Of a stretch of 64,000 nucleotides of DNA, positions 54,297-62,120 are shown piece by piece. Position 1 is the stretch's first letter; the number at the start of each line of letters is the position of its first letter. The notes under the pieces were generated by a model that was not told the DNA's origin, did no database searches, and saw only the letters and a list, made by a program, of their open reading frames with translations. Both the position numbers and the translations under genes were made by a program. Origin of the DNA: Gammaproteobacteria bacterium (GTDB lineage Bacteria; Pseudomonadota; Gammaproteobacteria; Pseudomonadales; Azotimanducaceae); assembly GCA_012269545.1 (NCBI GenBank), contig JAAXKB010000081.1, forward strand, positions 1 through 64,000. Direction: 5' to 3'.

Positions 54297-55310
54297 TTGG
54301 AGCGAATAGAAGGAGTCGACGTCGTCGCGGTAACAGCATGGTTGGCTGATCGGATCGAGAATCTGGCGACGCCGTTAGAATTTGAACTGCTGGCCGGAGG
54401 GCACTCGAATCTGACCTTTCGTGTTACCGATCAAGGCGGGGCCGCCTATGTGCTGCGTCGTCCACCCTTGGGGCATGTACTGCAAAGTGCTCACGATATG
54501 GGGCGAGAACATAAAATCGTATCTGCTCTTCAGGGTTCCACGGTGCCGGTAGCCTCTACCATCGGTCTTTGTTCTGATGTTTCCGTAAACGATGCGCCGT
54601 TTTATGTCATGCACTATGTTGCCGGTCCGGTGCTTCACGATCACGATGCTGCTGCGGCACTGAGCAAGGCCGATCGAGAGAGTTTGAGTTTGCACGCCGT
54701 AGACGTGCTGGCTGCGCTGCACAGCATCAATCCTGATGATGTAGGTCTAGGCGATCTGGGCCGCAAAGAAGACTACCTGCAACGTCAAATGAAGCGTTGG
54801 GTCACCCAGTGGGAAGCGACAAAAACCCATGAAGTACCGGCCATGGACGAAAGCACTCGATTGCTTGCTGAAAGAATGCCTGAGCAAGTGGGTTCAGCGA
54901 TCGTTCACGGCGACTATCGTTTGGGCAACATGATTACCAATAGCGGTAGAGTCAGCGCCGTGCTGGACTGGGAGCTTTGCACCCTCGGTGATGCCTTGGC
55001 TGACGTCGGCTATTTGCTTAACTCGTGGGTCTCACCCGGTGAGCGAGAAGAAGATCTGACGCCTACCTCTGCCGGCGGTTTCTGCAGCCGGAATACGCTG
55101 TCGGAGCGGTACGCGGCAAAGACAGGGCGAGATCTTGATCAAATTAATTACTATCGAGCGTTTTCTCATTGGCGCTTGGCTGCCATCAATCAGGGCGTCT
55201 ACAAACGCTATCTGGTCGGTGCTATGGGTGAAGGACACGACGTGGACCTCGATGCTCAGAAGCAGGGTGTCACGACTCTGTCGGAGGCAGCATTGGAACT
55301 GCTGCAATAG
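54297..55310 (+). CDS. Phosphotransferase family protein (APH/ACAD10-like kinase)
   Basis: 337 residues. Kinase fold of the aminoglycoside phosphotransferase superfamily: HSNLTFRV near residue 36, catalytic loop His204-Gly-Asp206 with Asn211, and metal Asp224 (LDWELCTLGD). In bacteria such proteins beside acyl-CoA dehydrogenases resemble the kinase half of ACAD10/11, which phosphorylate hydroxyacyl groups. TTG start with GAGAGG 5 nt upstream. A second member lies at 58449. Substrate not certain. Confidence 0.86.
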   Translation: MERIEGVDVVAVTAWLADRIENLATPLEFELLAGGHSNLTFRVTDQGGAAYVLRRPPLGHVLQSAHDMGREHKIVSALQGSTVPVASTIGLCSDVSVNDAPFYVMHYVAGPVLHDHDAAAALSKADRESLSLHAVDVLAALHSINPDDVGLGDLGRKEDYLQRQMKRWVTQWEATKTHEVPAMDESTRLLAERMPEQVGSAIVHGDYRLGNMITNSGRVSAVLDWELCTLGDALADVGYLLNSWVSPGEREEDLTPTSAGGFCSRNTLSERYAAKTGRDLDQINYYRAFSHWRLAAINQGVYKRYLVGAMGEGHDVDLDAQKQGVTTLSEAALELLQ

Positions 55311-55431
55311 CAGTGCGGGCGCGCTGCCAGATGTGAGATTGGCAGAACGAAAGCAATGGCGACGCAACGCCGCTTGGGCGATGCCCGCTGGCGCTTGCTC
55401 CCCGGCAGGGTAAATTCGCTGGAGCGGAAAT

Positions 55432-55542
55432 AAAAAAGGCGTGTCAGATAAATTTCATCTGAAAACAACTGATCTTCTTTGGGGGGAAGGACGTTGTAAG
55501 GAGTTACAGTTAAGTTGTTCGCACGCCTGAAACTGGTTTAAT
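55432..55542 (-). ncRNA. Candidate structured small RNA with closing stem and intrinsic terminator
   Basis: On the - strand, AGGCGTG (55528-55522) pairs with CACGCCT (55443-55437), which is followed by T6 (ending at 55432). Inside are an AACAACT/AGTTGTT stem (55519-55513 with 55470-55464), a TGTAA-CTCC-TTACA hairpin (55508-55495), and TCAGAT/ATCTGA (55462-55457 with 55449-55444). Two unpaired C-rich stretches, the CTCC loop and CCTTCCCCCC (55490-55481), resemble anti-Shine-Dalgarno seeds. The size is about 110 nt. The end is set by the T-run; the start is estimated from the promoter. It is downstream of the MerR gene on the same strand and could also be processed from its 3' UTR. Confidence 0.55.
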
Positions 55543-55548
55543 GTCTGT

Positions 55549-55576
55549 AATGTACAGTACAAAATGACGAAATCAA
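55549..55576 (-). promoter_or_regulatory. Candidate promoter for the small RNA
   Basis: TTGATT (55576-55571) and TACATT (55554-55549) with a 16-nt spacer, 4/6 matches each to sigma-70 elements. The TGTAC palindrome lies across the -10 element, so a bound regulator would compete with or remodel RNA polymerase binding. Confidence 0.45.
55551..55561. promoter_or_regulatory. TGTACA-type operator copy 1
   Basis: TGTACAGTACA, a near-perfect palindrome overlapping the -10 region of the small-RNA promoter. Nearly identical to the site at the MerR gene start (TGTACAGGTACA). The LitR/CarH-type MerR regulators are, from memory, reported to bind T(G/A)TA(C/T)A-like repeats, which this matches. Confidence 0.5.
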
Positions 55577-55614
55577 GCGAAAATTGGCCCTAAATACGGA
55601 TTATTTACAGATTT

Positions 55615-55620
55615 TGTACA
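55615..55620. promoter_or_regulatory. TGTACA-type operator copy 2
   Basis: A single TGTACA half-site flanked by TTTT and GTTTT, 54 bp from copy 1 on the upstream side of the small-RNA promoter. A related TTACAG lies at 55605-55610. A second regulator dimer could bind here. Confidence 0.35.
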
Positions 55621-55651
55621 GTTTTAGGCCCTTTTGACGGTCTCAGCGGTC

Positions 55652-56641
55652 TCAATGTGTCAGACCGGCATTGTCCGGGGCGGTTAGGGGTTGGTAGACG
55701 CCATCAGGTGACGCTGTCGAGGAGACGGCGTGCAAGGCAGTTTCCAGATAGGCTCGTGCATAGGCTGCGTCACCGCAGGCATCGCTGAGGGCGGCCGATT
55801 TGCTGGCGTCTGACTCTGTTCCATCGCTGTTTTCCTCAGCGCAACTTTGCAGGAAGGCCGCCAAAGCATTGACCTGATGAATGGCTTCCACAAGATGCTG
55901 GGCGGGGCGATTGGGGTCTTCATCACCGACGGATAGCGCAATGAGCTCCTCATCACTGAAACGACGCTGGGCATAACCAACTGATTTTAAATATCTTTTT
56001 GATTCTTCTAAGCAGGTAAACTCGATTTCTCGCCAATCAAGTGGCCACTTGAGGATCGGTGCGTCTTGGCTTTGGCAGCGACTGAGTTCAGCCGCAGTGG
56101 CGAATTGGTAAGCACTGATGATTTTGCATCCCGGCAGGGCTCGCTGGGCTTTGGCTATCTCCCGACTGCTCAAAACGGGCACTTGCAGCACCAGCACATC
56201 GGGTTGCTGTTGTTGCTGGCTTTGATCGAGCAGCGCGCTTAGGTTTGCCCAGCGCGCAACGACGTTGAGGTGTCCGCCTGTCTCCTGTTGTTGTTCCAGC
56301 TGCAGCAGATTGGCGCCGACCAATCCAACCTTGGGGGAGGAGGCGTCTCCTGTTCGCGCTGAGGTATTGAAAGTTAGGCCGCTTTGATCTGTAAGTCGTT
56401 GATGTAACTGACTTTCGCTCAGATTTATCACGCTGGAAACCGTCTGGCCTCGGTCGATCAGATGTTTGATTTTTTTCAGCTTTTCCAGTTGATCGGCACT
56501 GTAGAAGCGAGTTCGCCCACTTTTGTGTGCTGGACTGAAGCCGTGGCGTCGCTCCCAAGCGCGCAGGCGTTCGACCGCGATACCGGTAAGCGCGGCAACA
56601 CTGCCGATGCGATAAAAATCGTCTGGTATTCGTTCGGCCAT
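55652..56641 (-). CDS. MerR-family regulator (CarH/LitR-like HTH) without recognisable B12 motif
   Basis: 329 residues. N-terminal MerR wing-helix (FYRIGSVAALTGIAVERLRAWERRHGF, with RFYSADQLEKLKKI) of the CarH/LitR/MlrA branch. The remainder has a predicted Rossmann-like stretch (PKVGLVGANLLQLEQQQ, VLVLQVPVLSSREIAKAQ) where CarH-type proteins carry cobalamin-binding residues, but DxHxxG and the Trp-x9-EH motif are not apparent. A long acidic linker (about 260-285) precedes the C-terminus. ATG 56641 has no ribosome site and a TGTACA palindrome 5 nt upstream, so it is probably self-regulated; TTG 56659 is an alternative. Likely regulates the small RNA and itself. Confidence 0.8.
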   Translation of the reverse strand: MAERIPDDFYRIGSVAALTGIAVERLRAWERRHGFSPAHKSGRTRFYSADQLEKLKKIKHLIDRGQTVSSVINLSESQLHQRLTDQSGLTFNTSARTGDASSPKVGLVGANLLQLEQQQETGGHLNVVARWANLSALLDQSQQQQQPDVLVLQVPVLSSREIAKAQRALPGCKIISAYQFATAAELSRCQSQDAPILKWPLDWREIEFTCLEESKRYLKSVGYAQRRFSDEELIALSVGDEDPNRPAQHLVEAIHQVNALAAFLQSCAEENSDGTESDASKSAALSDACGDAAYARAYLETALHAVSSTASPDGVYQPLTAPDNAGLTH

Positions 56642-56646
56642 CAGTA

Positions 56647-56658
56647 TGTACAGGTACA
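56647..56658. promoter_or_regulatory. TGTACA-type operator at the MerR gene start
   Basis: TGTACAGGTACA, matching the site at 55551-55561 apart from one extra G in the spacer. It sits 5 bp before the MerR ATG on the - strand, downstream of a possible promoter (TGGACA, 16-nt spacer, TATTCT). Binding here would block transcription of the regulator gene. Confidence 0.5.
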
Positions 56659-56855
56659 AAGGGTAGACAAGAATACGGATATTTTTGAGTTTGTCCAGAT
56701 CGGTTTGGAGGCTTTTAGCTTATCCAAGCTTCGCGGACCCGAAAATGCGATGGTCATTTACCTCTCGCTGCGAATTTGGGTTTTCAAGCTGGGATTCTGC
56801 ATCAATAATGAACCGTACTGCGGTTAAATGAGATCGGGAATCAGGAGAAGTCGAG

Positions 56856-58397
56856 ATGCAAAATAATTTGGGTTTATTTCTAGCCAAACGGGCTTTTTTG
56901 TCGCCAACGCGTGAGGCCTACGTGGAAAGCGATGGCAGTTTGCGTTTGACCTATGCGGAGCTGAATAATCGATGTAACCAGCTAGCGAACAGCTTTGTTG
57001 CTGCCGGAATAGCCAAAGGCGACCGTGTTGGACTTTTGCTGATGAACTCCAGTGAATTCATGGAGAGTTACTACGCGCTGGCAAAAATCGGCGCGGTCGT
57101 GGTGCCATTGAACTGGCGATTGGTTGCCGATGAGTTGGAGTTCATCCTGAAGGACAGCGGCACGACGCGACTGATTTTCGATAACGAATTTGTCGATACC
57201 GTGGCTGAGTTGAATAGCCGCGGCGATAAAACCGATATTCATCAATGGCTTCAGGTGACCGATGGCGATGCCGCTCACTTTGCCGAGCACTATCGAAGCT
57301 TTCGCGATGCCGGTGATTCCGCGGAGCCCGAGATTACGGCGAGCGATCACGACATGCTGTACATCATGTATACCTCGGGCACCACAGGATTGCCCAAGGG
57401 TGTCGTGCATACCCACCATACGTCTATCTGGGGACTGCTAACCATCGGCGGAACGGCCGTGTATCACGACCCCGAGCGGTATCTCGCCTGTTTGCCAATG
57501 TTTCACGTGGGTGCGCTCACACCGTTAGCGGTAAACGTGTACATGGGCGCGACCTCGGTGGTGATGCGCTCCTTCGATCCAGTGTCTGCATGGCAAGTGA
57601 TTGAGCGGGAGAAAATTACCAGCGGTCTCGCGGTGCCTGCCATGTTGAACTTCATGCTTCAGGTGCCGGATTACGACCGTTTCGATCGTTCGACGCTGAA
57701 GTGGATGATGACCGGGGCCGCCCCGGTCCCGCCTTCGCTGGTTGAACAATACAGCAGCATGGGCATTGGCATTCAGCAGGTTTATGGCCTGACGGAAACC
57801 TGTGGCCCCGCCTGTCTCATGGATGCAGAAAATTCTCTGAAGCACCCAGCATCCACGGGCAAAGCTTTTTTCCATACTGAAGTGAAAATTGCCGATGATG
57901 ATGGTAACGAAGTGCCTCGCGGCACCGCCGGCGAAGTGTTGGTTAAGGGCGAGCACGTGATGGTGGAATATTGGAACCGGCCGGACGCAACGCAAGAGAC
58001 AATAAAGGATGGTTGGCTGTATACCGGCGACGTTGCGATTATGGATGACGAAGGCTTTGTCACGATTCAAGACCGGATCAAGGACATGATTATCAGCGGG
58101 GGTGAAAATGTGTACCCCGCAGAAATTGAAGGCCTGTTGGCCACGCATCCCGGCATCCGTGAAGCTGCTGTCATCGGACAAGAAAGCGAGCGTTGGGGTG
58201 AGTCGCCCCTAGCCATTGTTGTTCGCAGCGATGATGCGCTGAGCGCCGCTGACGTGCTGGAATTCTGTCAAGGAAAGCTGGCGCGATTTAAACAACCTCA
58301 GGTCGTGGAGTTTGTTGAAGAGATTCCTCGTAACCCCAGCGGTAAAATTCTCAAGCGCGTGCTGCGCGAACAGTTCGATCGCCATGCGCCGATCTGA
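56856..58397 (+). CDS. Long-chain acyl-CoA synthetase (FadD-like, ANL superfamily)
   Basis: 513 residues. Activates a carboxylic acid with ATP and CoA. P-loop-like YTSGTTGLPKGV, the A5 region YGLTETCG, the A8 region GENVYPAEIE and the catalytic Lys497 in NPSGKILKRVLR. CAGGAG precedes the ATG. Divergent from the MerR gene across ~215 bp. The kinase-family gene follows after 51 bp. Similar short FadD-type proteins take medium/long or aromatic acids; the substrate is not determined. Confidence 0.92.
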   Translation: MQNNLGLFLAKRAFLSPTREAYVESDGSLRLTYAELNNRCNQLANSFVAAGIAKGDRVGLLLMNSSEFMESYYALAKIGAVVVPLNWRLVADELEFILKDSGTTRLIFDNEFVDTVAELNSRGDKTDIHQWLQVTDGDAAHFAEHYRSFRDAGDSAEPEITASDHDMLYIMYTSGTTGLPKGVVHTHHTSIWGLLTIGGTAVYHDPERYLACLPMFHVGALTPLAVNVYMGATSVVMRSFDPVSAWQVIEREKITSGLAVPAMLNFMLQVPDYDRFDRSTLKWMMTGAAPVPPSLVEQYSSMGIGIQQVYGLTETCGPACLMDAENSLKHPASTGKAFFHTEVKIADDDGNEVPRGTAGEVLVKGEHVMVEYWNRPDATQETIKDGWLYTGDVAIMDDEGFVTIQDRIKDMIISGGENVYPAEIEGLLATHPGIREAAVIGQESERWGESPLAIVVRSDDALSAADVLEFCQGKLARFKQPQVVEFVEEIPRNPSGKILKRVLREQFDRHAPI

Positions 58398-58448
58398 GGC
58401 CGGCCAAGATACCGGTATCGGCTGAGATCGTACGGAGGGAGGAGTTGT

Positions 58449-59444
58449 ATGGAACTGAGTGAACTGCGTCAGAGGCTTGAGGGATTCTGCACCGCTCACT
58501 ATGCCGAGCCTAGCGAGGTCACTGAGGTGGTGGTGATGCCCGGGCATGCCGGGTTTGCTTACGGATTTCGCGTGCGCAGTGGTGGCGTGGTGGAGTCGTG
58601 GTTTATCCGCTTGCCGCCACCGGGCGTTAAATGGGTTGGTACCGCCGACGTGCTCAGACAGGTGAGTGTCCTGAATGCACTCGATGGCACCGACGTGCCT
58701 CACTGTTCGGTGAGATGGTCTGGGGATGATCCTAAATGGTTCGGTTCGCCGTATTTCATCGTGCCTTGGCTGGAGGGCGACGTGATGCGGATCGGGCCGG
58801 ACGACTGGGGACATCAGTTGTCGGCTGATCAGCTTCTTTCTTTCGGTCGTCAGGCGATGACTGCACTTGCCGGTCTGCATAAAGTTGATATCGCAAAGGT
58901 GCCGTATTTAGGCGCACCGGTGCCCTTTGCCGAGGACGTGACCCGATGGGATCGATTCTATGAGAAGGCTGCCGAGCCTCAGCGGCTGCGTGATGTGCCG
59001 AAAGTTCGGCAGCGTTTGCTAGACACTATGCCTGCCGATGCTCCCGTTGGCATTTTTCACGGCGATTTCCAAACCGCCAATTTGTTCGCATCAAAAGACG
59101 CGCAGCTGTTGGCGTTGATCGACTTTGAACTGACTGGTATCGGCGCGACGCTGAATGATGTTGGCTGGATCTGCACGTTTAGCGATCGTGATGCCTGGGA
59201 CGGGGAATCTCCGCGGACAATGTTTCTGAATCCGGATGCGCTCATTGACCTCTACCAGAGCGCGTACGGTCAGGAAGTCAGAAACATAGAATGGTATCGC
59301 GCGTTGGCAGCGTACAAGTTTGCCATCATCAGCGGACTGAACCTGAGTTTGCATCGGCGCGGCAAGCGTGTGGATGAGACGTGGGAAATTACCGCGCTGT
59401 CCATGAAGCCGTTAATTGATCGGGCTCAAGCACTGCTCGGTTGA
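58449..59444 (+). CDS. Phosphotransferase family protein (APH-like kinase)
   Basis: 331 residues; the catalytic loop is HGDFQTANLFA near residue 200 and the metal motif LIDFELTGIG. This is a second ACAD10/11-kinase-like protein, only distantly similar to the one at 54297. GGAGGGAGGAG precedes the ATG. It directly follows the acyl-CoA synthetase, which favours cotranscription and a role in activating or phosphorylating hydroxyacyl-type intermediates; that role is inference. No transmembrane segment. Confidence 0.85.
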   Translation: MELSELRQRLEGFCTAHYAEPSEVTEVVVMPGHAGFAYGFRVRSGGVVESWFIRLPPPGVKWVGTADVLRQVSVLNALDGTDVPHCSVRWSGDDPKWFGSPYFIVPWLEGDVMRIGPDDWGHQLSADQLLSFGRQAMTALAGLHKVDIAKVPYLGAPVPFAEDVTRWDRFYEKAAEPQRLRDVPKVRQRLLDTMPADAPVGIFHGDFQTANLFASKDAQLLALIDFELTGIGATLNDVGWICTFSDRDAWDGESPRTMFLNPDALIDLYQSAYGQEVRNIEWYRALAAYKFAIISGLNLSLHRRGKRVDETWEITALSMKPLIDRAQALLG

Positions 59445-59466
59445 CGCGCAGGCGCGTTTGAGTCCG

Positions 59467-60357
59467 CTAATGCGCGTGGCTGTGCTGATCGTCCGGGCAT
59501 GGCCCCAGTTCCACCTGAATGGTCGAGTGCTCAATGTCGAAGCGTTCTTTCAGCAACCGCTTAATGTCGCCAACCACCTCTTGGACGTGGGCACTTTCTG
59601 GAATCAAGGCGTGCAGCGTTAGCAAGGGCTTCTCGGCCGTTAATCCCCATGCATGCACATGATGAACGCCATCGACGCCGGCAATCTCCTCGGTGAGCGT
59701 GTTTTTGATTTTAGCCAGATCCACTCCTGCGGGCACGCCCTCCAGCAGAATATGCCCAGACTCCCGCAGCACCTGGTAGGAGCCCCGGCTCAAAATGATG
59801 ACGATGCCCAACGTCAGAACGGGGTCGGCGTAGAGCCAGCCAAAAATCATGACGGCTGCAGCCGTAAGCATGGCGGCGGCAGATCCAAGCAGATCACCCA
59901 AGACATGCAGCGCGGCGCTACGGATGTTGGTGTTACCGCTGGTTGTGTGGAGCAGACGGAAGGCGATTAAGTTAACGACGAAGCCCAAAGTTGCCACCAA
60001 CAGCGTTGGCCAAGGGTCCAAGGTCTCAGGGTTGAGCAAGCGTTGTATCGCTTCCACGGTAATCCAAACGATGAGTATCACCAGCGTTAGGCCGTTGACA
60101 AAGGCAGCGAGCACCTGAAAGCGGTGGTAGCCGTAAGACAGTTGTTGGTCATAGCCGCGTTTGGAAAGATGAGCAGCCCACCAAGCAAGAGCCAAGGCCG
60201 TGGCATCTATAAACATATGGCCGGCATCGGCAATTAACACCAAGGCATTGGCCCAAAGACCCACGCCCAGTTCCACGAGCATGAACGAGGTGATTAAAAC
60301 GCAGGCCTTGCGCAGTGCTGAAATATCCACGTCGGCGTGGTGATGTGTATGAGCCAT
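59467..60357 (-). CDS. Cation diffusion facilitator (CzcD/ZitB-like) metal exporter
   Basis: 296 residues with six membrane helices and a C-terminal cytoplasmic domain. His-rich ends (MAHTHHHADVDIS at the start; DDQHSHAH at the end) and the HxxxD metal site: ADAGHMFIDATALALAWWA (helix II) and HVLGDLLGSAAAM (helix V). Exports Zn2+, Co2+ or Cd2+ in exchange for protons. The ribosome site is weak. Convergent with the kinase gene across 22 bp. Confidence 0.93.
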   Translation of the reverse strand: MAHTHHHADVDISALRKACVLITSFMLVELGVGLWANALVLIADAGHMFIDATALALAWWAAHLSKRGYDQQLSYGYHRFQVLAAFVNGLTLVILIVWITVEAIQRLLNPETLDPWPTLLVATLGFVVNLIAFRLLHTTSGNTNIRSAALHVLGDLLGSAAAMLTAAAVMIFGWLYADPVLTLGIVIILSRGSYQVLRESGHILLEGVPAGVDLAKIKNTLTEEIAGVDGVHHVHAWGLTAEKPLLTLHALIPESAHVQEVVGDIKRLLKERFDIEHSTIQVELGPCPDDQHSHAH

Positions 60358-60493
60358 AAGGCACTGTAACAGCGGGAAATTGGCCCTGCCAGTAGATCAC
60401 TGAGAAGTATCATCCGGTTACATCGTCAAGGTGCGCTGGCTGTCACCATCCGGTAATCTCAGGCCAAATTGTTCGACAGTAGAGGGGATCGAT

Positions 60494-61276
60494 ATGGAAC
60501 GTATGAGCTTAGAATTTGTCGACCGCGTAGCGGTGCTGAAGTTCAACCATCCGGAAGTGATGAACGCGGTAGGCGGCGTCATGCTCGAGGATTTTGCGCA
60601 AGCGATAGCACAGATTAAAGCCCGAGGCAGCGATACCCGTTGCCTGTTACTCACCGGAGAAGGCCGCGGTTTTTGTGCTGGTGCGAATTTGAACGATGAC
60701 AGTGATAAGCGCCGCAAAGGTGGTGCGGGGGACGGGCTGCGTCATGTTTATCATCCATTGATGTTCGATCTCAGAGGCTTAGACATGCCGATAGTGACCG
60801 CTGTCAATGGTGCAGCGGCAGGCGTGGGCATGAGTTTTGCGATGATGGGAGACATCGTTTGTGCCTCTAGGCAAGCTTACTTTTTGCAGGCCTTTGCGCG
60901 CATCGGCTTGATTCCCGATGGCGGCGCAACGTTTTTGTTGCCGCGTCTGGTGGGCTGGGGTCGGGCGATGGAACTCTCGCTGTTAGCCGACCGCCTGCCT
61001 GCTGATCAAGCACAGGAGTGGGGTTTGGTGAATCGGTTGTTCGATGACCAAGAAACGTTAATGAGCGGGGCCATGGAAGTTGCCAACCGCCTCGCTAACG
61101 GCCCGAAATCGTTGTCGTTGATTCGCAAGGCTTATTGGAAAACCTGGTCAAATTCCTACGAGCAACAATTGGAGCTGGAGTCCGAGCTACAAAATGAAGC
61201 TGGATCCAGTGCTGACTTTAAAGAAGGCGTTAGCGCGTTCTTGCAAAAACGTGACGCGCAATTTACGGGCGGCTAG
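60494..61276 (+). CDS. Enoyl-CoA hydratase/isomerase (PaaG-like crotonase)
   Basis: 260 residues from ATG 60494 (GAGGGG upstream; the frame opens 21 codons earlier). Crotonase fold with oxyanion elements RGFCAGANLN and VNGAAAGVGM. The residue equivalent to Glu144 is Ser114, while Asp142 in GLIPDGGATFLLPR is present, the pattern of PaaG/ring-1,2-epoxyphenylacetyl-CoA isomerases and some dienoyl-CoA isomerases rather than a plain hydratase. Downstream SDR at 61306 fits a joint pathway. Confidence 0.88.
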   Translation: MERMSLEFVDRVAVLKFNHPEVMNAVGGVMLEDFAQAIAQIKARGSDTRCLLLTGEGRGFCAGANLNDDSDKRRKGGAGDGLRHVYHPLMFDLRGLDMPIVTAVNGAAAGVGMSFAMMGDIVCASRQAYFLQAFARIGLIPDGGATFLLPRLVGWGRAMELSLLADRLPADQAQEWGLVNRLFDDQETLMSGAMEVANRLANGPKSLSLIRKAYWKTWSNSYEQQLELESELQNEAGSSADFKEGVSAFLQKRDAQFTGG

Positions 61277-61305
61277 CCACTAAAACACTTTGGAGAGGGA
61301 AAGAC

Positions 61306-62085
61306 ATGACAGGAACATTAGCGGGCCGAGTGGCCTTGGTTACAGGTGGCGGTCGCGGTGTTGGTCGCGGTATTTCAATGGCGCTGGCGGCAGACGGTGC
61401 GACAGTCGCTGTGAACTACCGCCGAGACAGTGAGGCGGCGGAAGAAACCGTGGCTGCGATTGTTGCCGCCGGCGGTAGGGCCCAAGCCTATCCCGCGTCG
61501 GTAGATGACTACGAGCAAAACGCCGAGATGGTCGCGGCTATTGAAGCCGATCACGGCGCTATCGGCATACTGGTGAATAACGCGGGTATCGCCAGTCGCG
61601 GCCAAAGCGTGGAACAAACCGATCCGGCAGAACTGCAGCGGGTTGTCGCTACTCACGCATTCGGCCCCCATTACCTGAGCAAGTTGGTAATCCCAAAAAT
61701 GCGCACCTTGGATCGTGGCGATATCGTCATGATTTCCAGCGTGGCCACCCGTTCTCTGAGCGGCTTCGGAGCACCGTACAATATGGGGAAAACCGCCATG
61801 GAAGCCTTGGCCTATACGCTGGCGAAGGAGGAGCGACCAAACGGTATTCGTGTGAATATCGTTGCTCCGGGCTTGGTGGATACTGACATGGGGCAACGGC
61901 TGATGAACGCCCTCCAAGGCGTGGAAGACATTCGCACGCTGGATGACAGCATGCCCTGGGGCCGAGTTTGCCAGCCTGAAGATGTGGCTAACGTCGTGCA
62001 GTTCCTAGTGAGTGACGCCAATTCTTATCTGACCGGCGAGCGGCTCTACTGCGACGGGGGCGGTCAGGATATGTCGCGTCGCTAG
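61306..62085 (+). CDS. SDR family oxidoreductase
   Basis: 259 residues: TGGGRGVG (13-20), NNAG (91-94), Ser144/145, Tyr158-x3-Lys162 (YNMGK). NYRRDSE after beta-2 favours NADP(H); FabG-like. GGAGAGGG precedes the ATG. It follows the enoyl-CoA hydratase by 29 bp and converges on the deacetylase-like gene; a ketoacyl or hydroxyacyl-CoA substrate would fit. Confidence 0.92.
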   Translation: MTGTLAGRVALVTGGGRGVGRGISMALAADGATVAVNYRRDSEAAEETVAAIVAAGGRAQAYPASVDDYEQNAEMVAAIEADHGAIGILVNNAGIASRGQSVEQTDPAELQRVVATHAFGPHYLSKLVIPKMRTLDRGDIVMISSVATRSLSGFGAPYNMGKTAMEALAYTLAKEERPNGIRVNIVAPGLVDTDMGQRLMNALQGVEDIRTLDDSMPWGRVCQPEDVANVVQFLVSDANSYLTGERLYCDGGGQDMSRR

Positions 62086-62120
62086 TCGCGGCCCGAGTTC
62101 AGCGTTGCCCCAGAGCGAAT

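Larger units (their letters stand above)
55311..55651. other. Intergenic region holding a small RNA candidate and operators
   Basis: 341 bp between convergent genes (phosphotransferase + and MerR -). It is AT-rich relative to neighbours at 55540-55630, has two TGTACA-type sites, and on the - strand carries a promoter-like pair, a folded stretch and a T-run (see separate entries). There is no credible protein-coding frame. Confidence 0.6.

Noticed and set aside
54375-54722. 115-codon - strand frame inside the phosphotransferase gene
   Set aside because: Antisense shadow of a well-supported gene.
55441-55540. Possible short + strand peptide near AAGGAG (55498-55503)
   Set aside because: No start codon at a suitable distance leads to a convincing frame, and the C-rich complement fits the small-RNA loop better.
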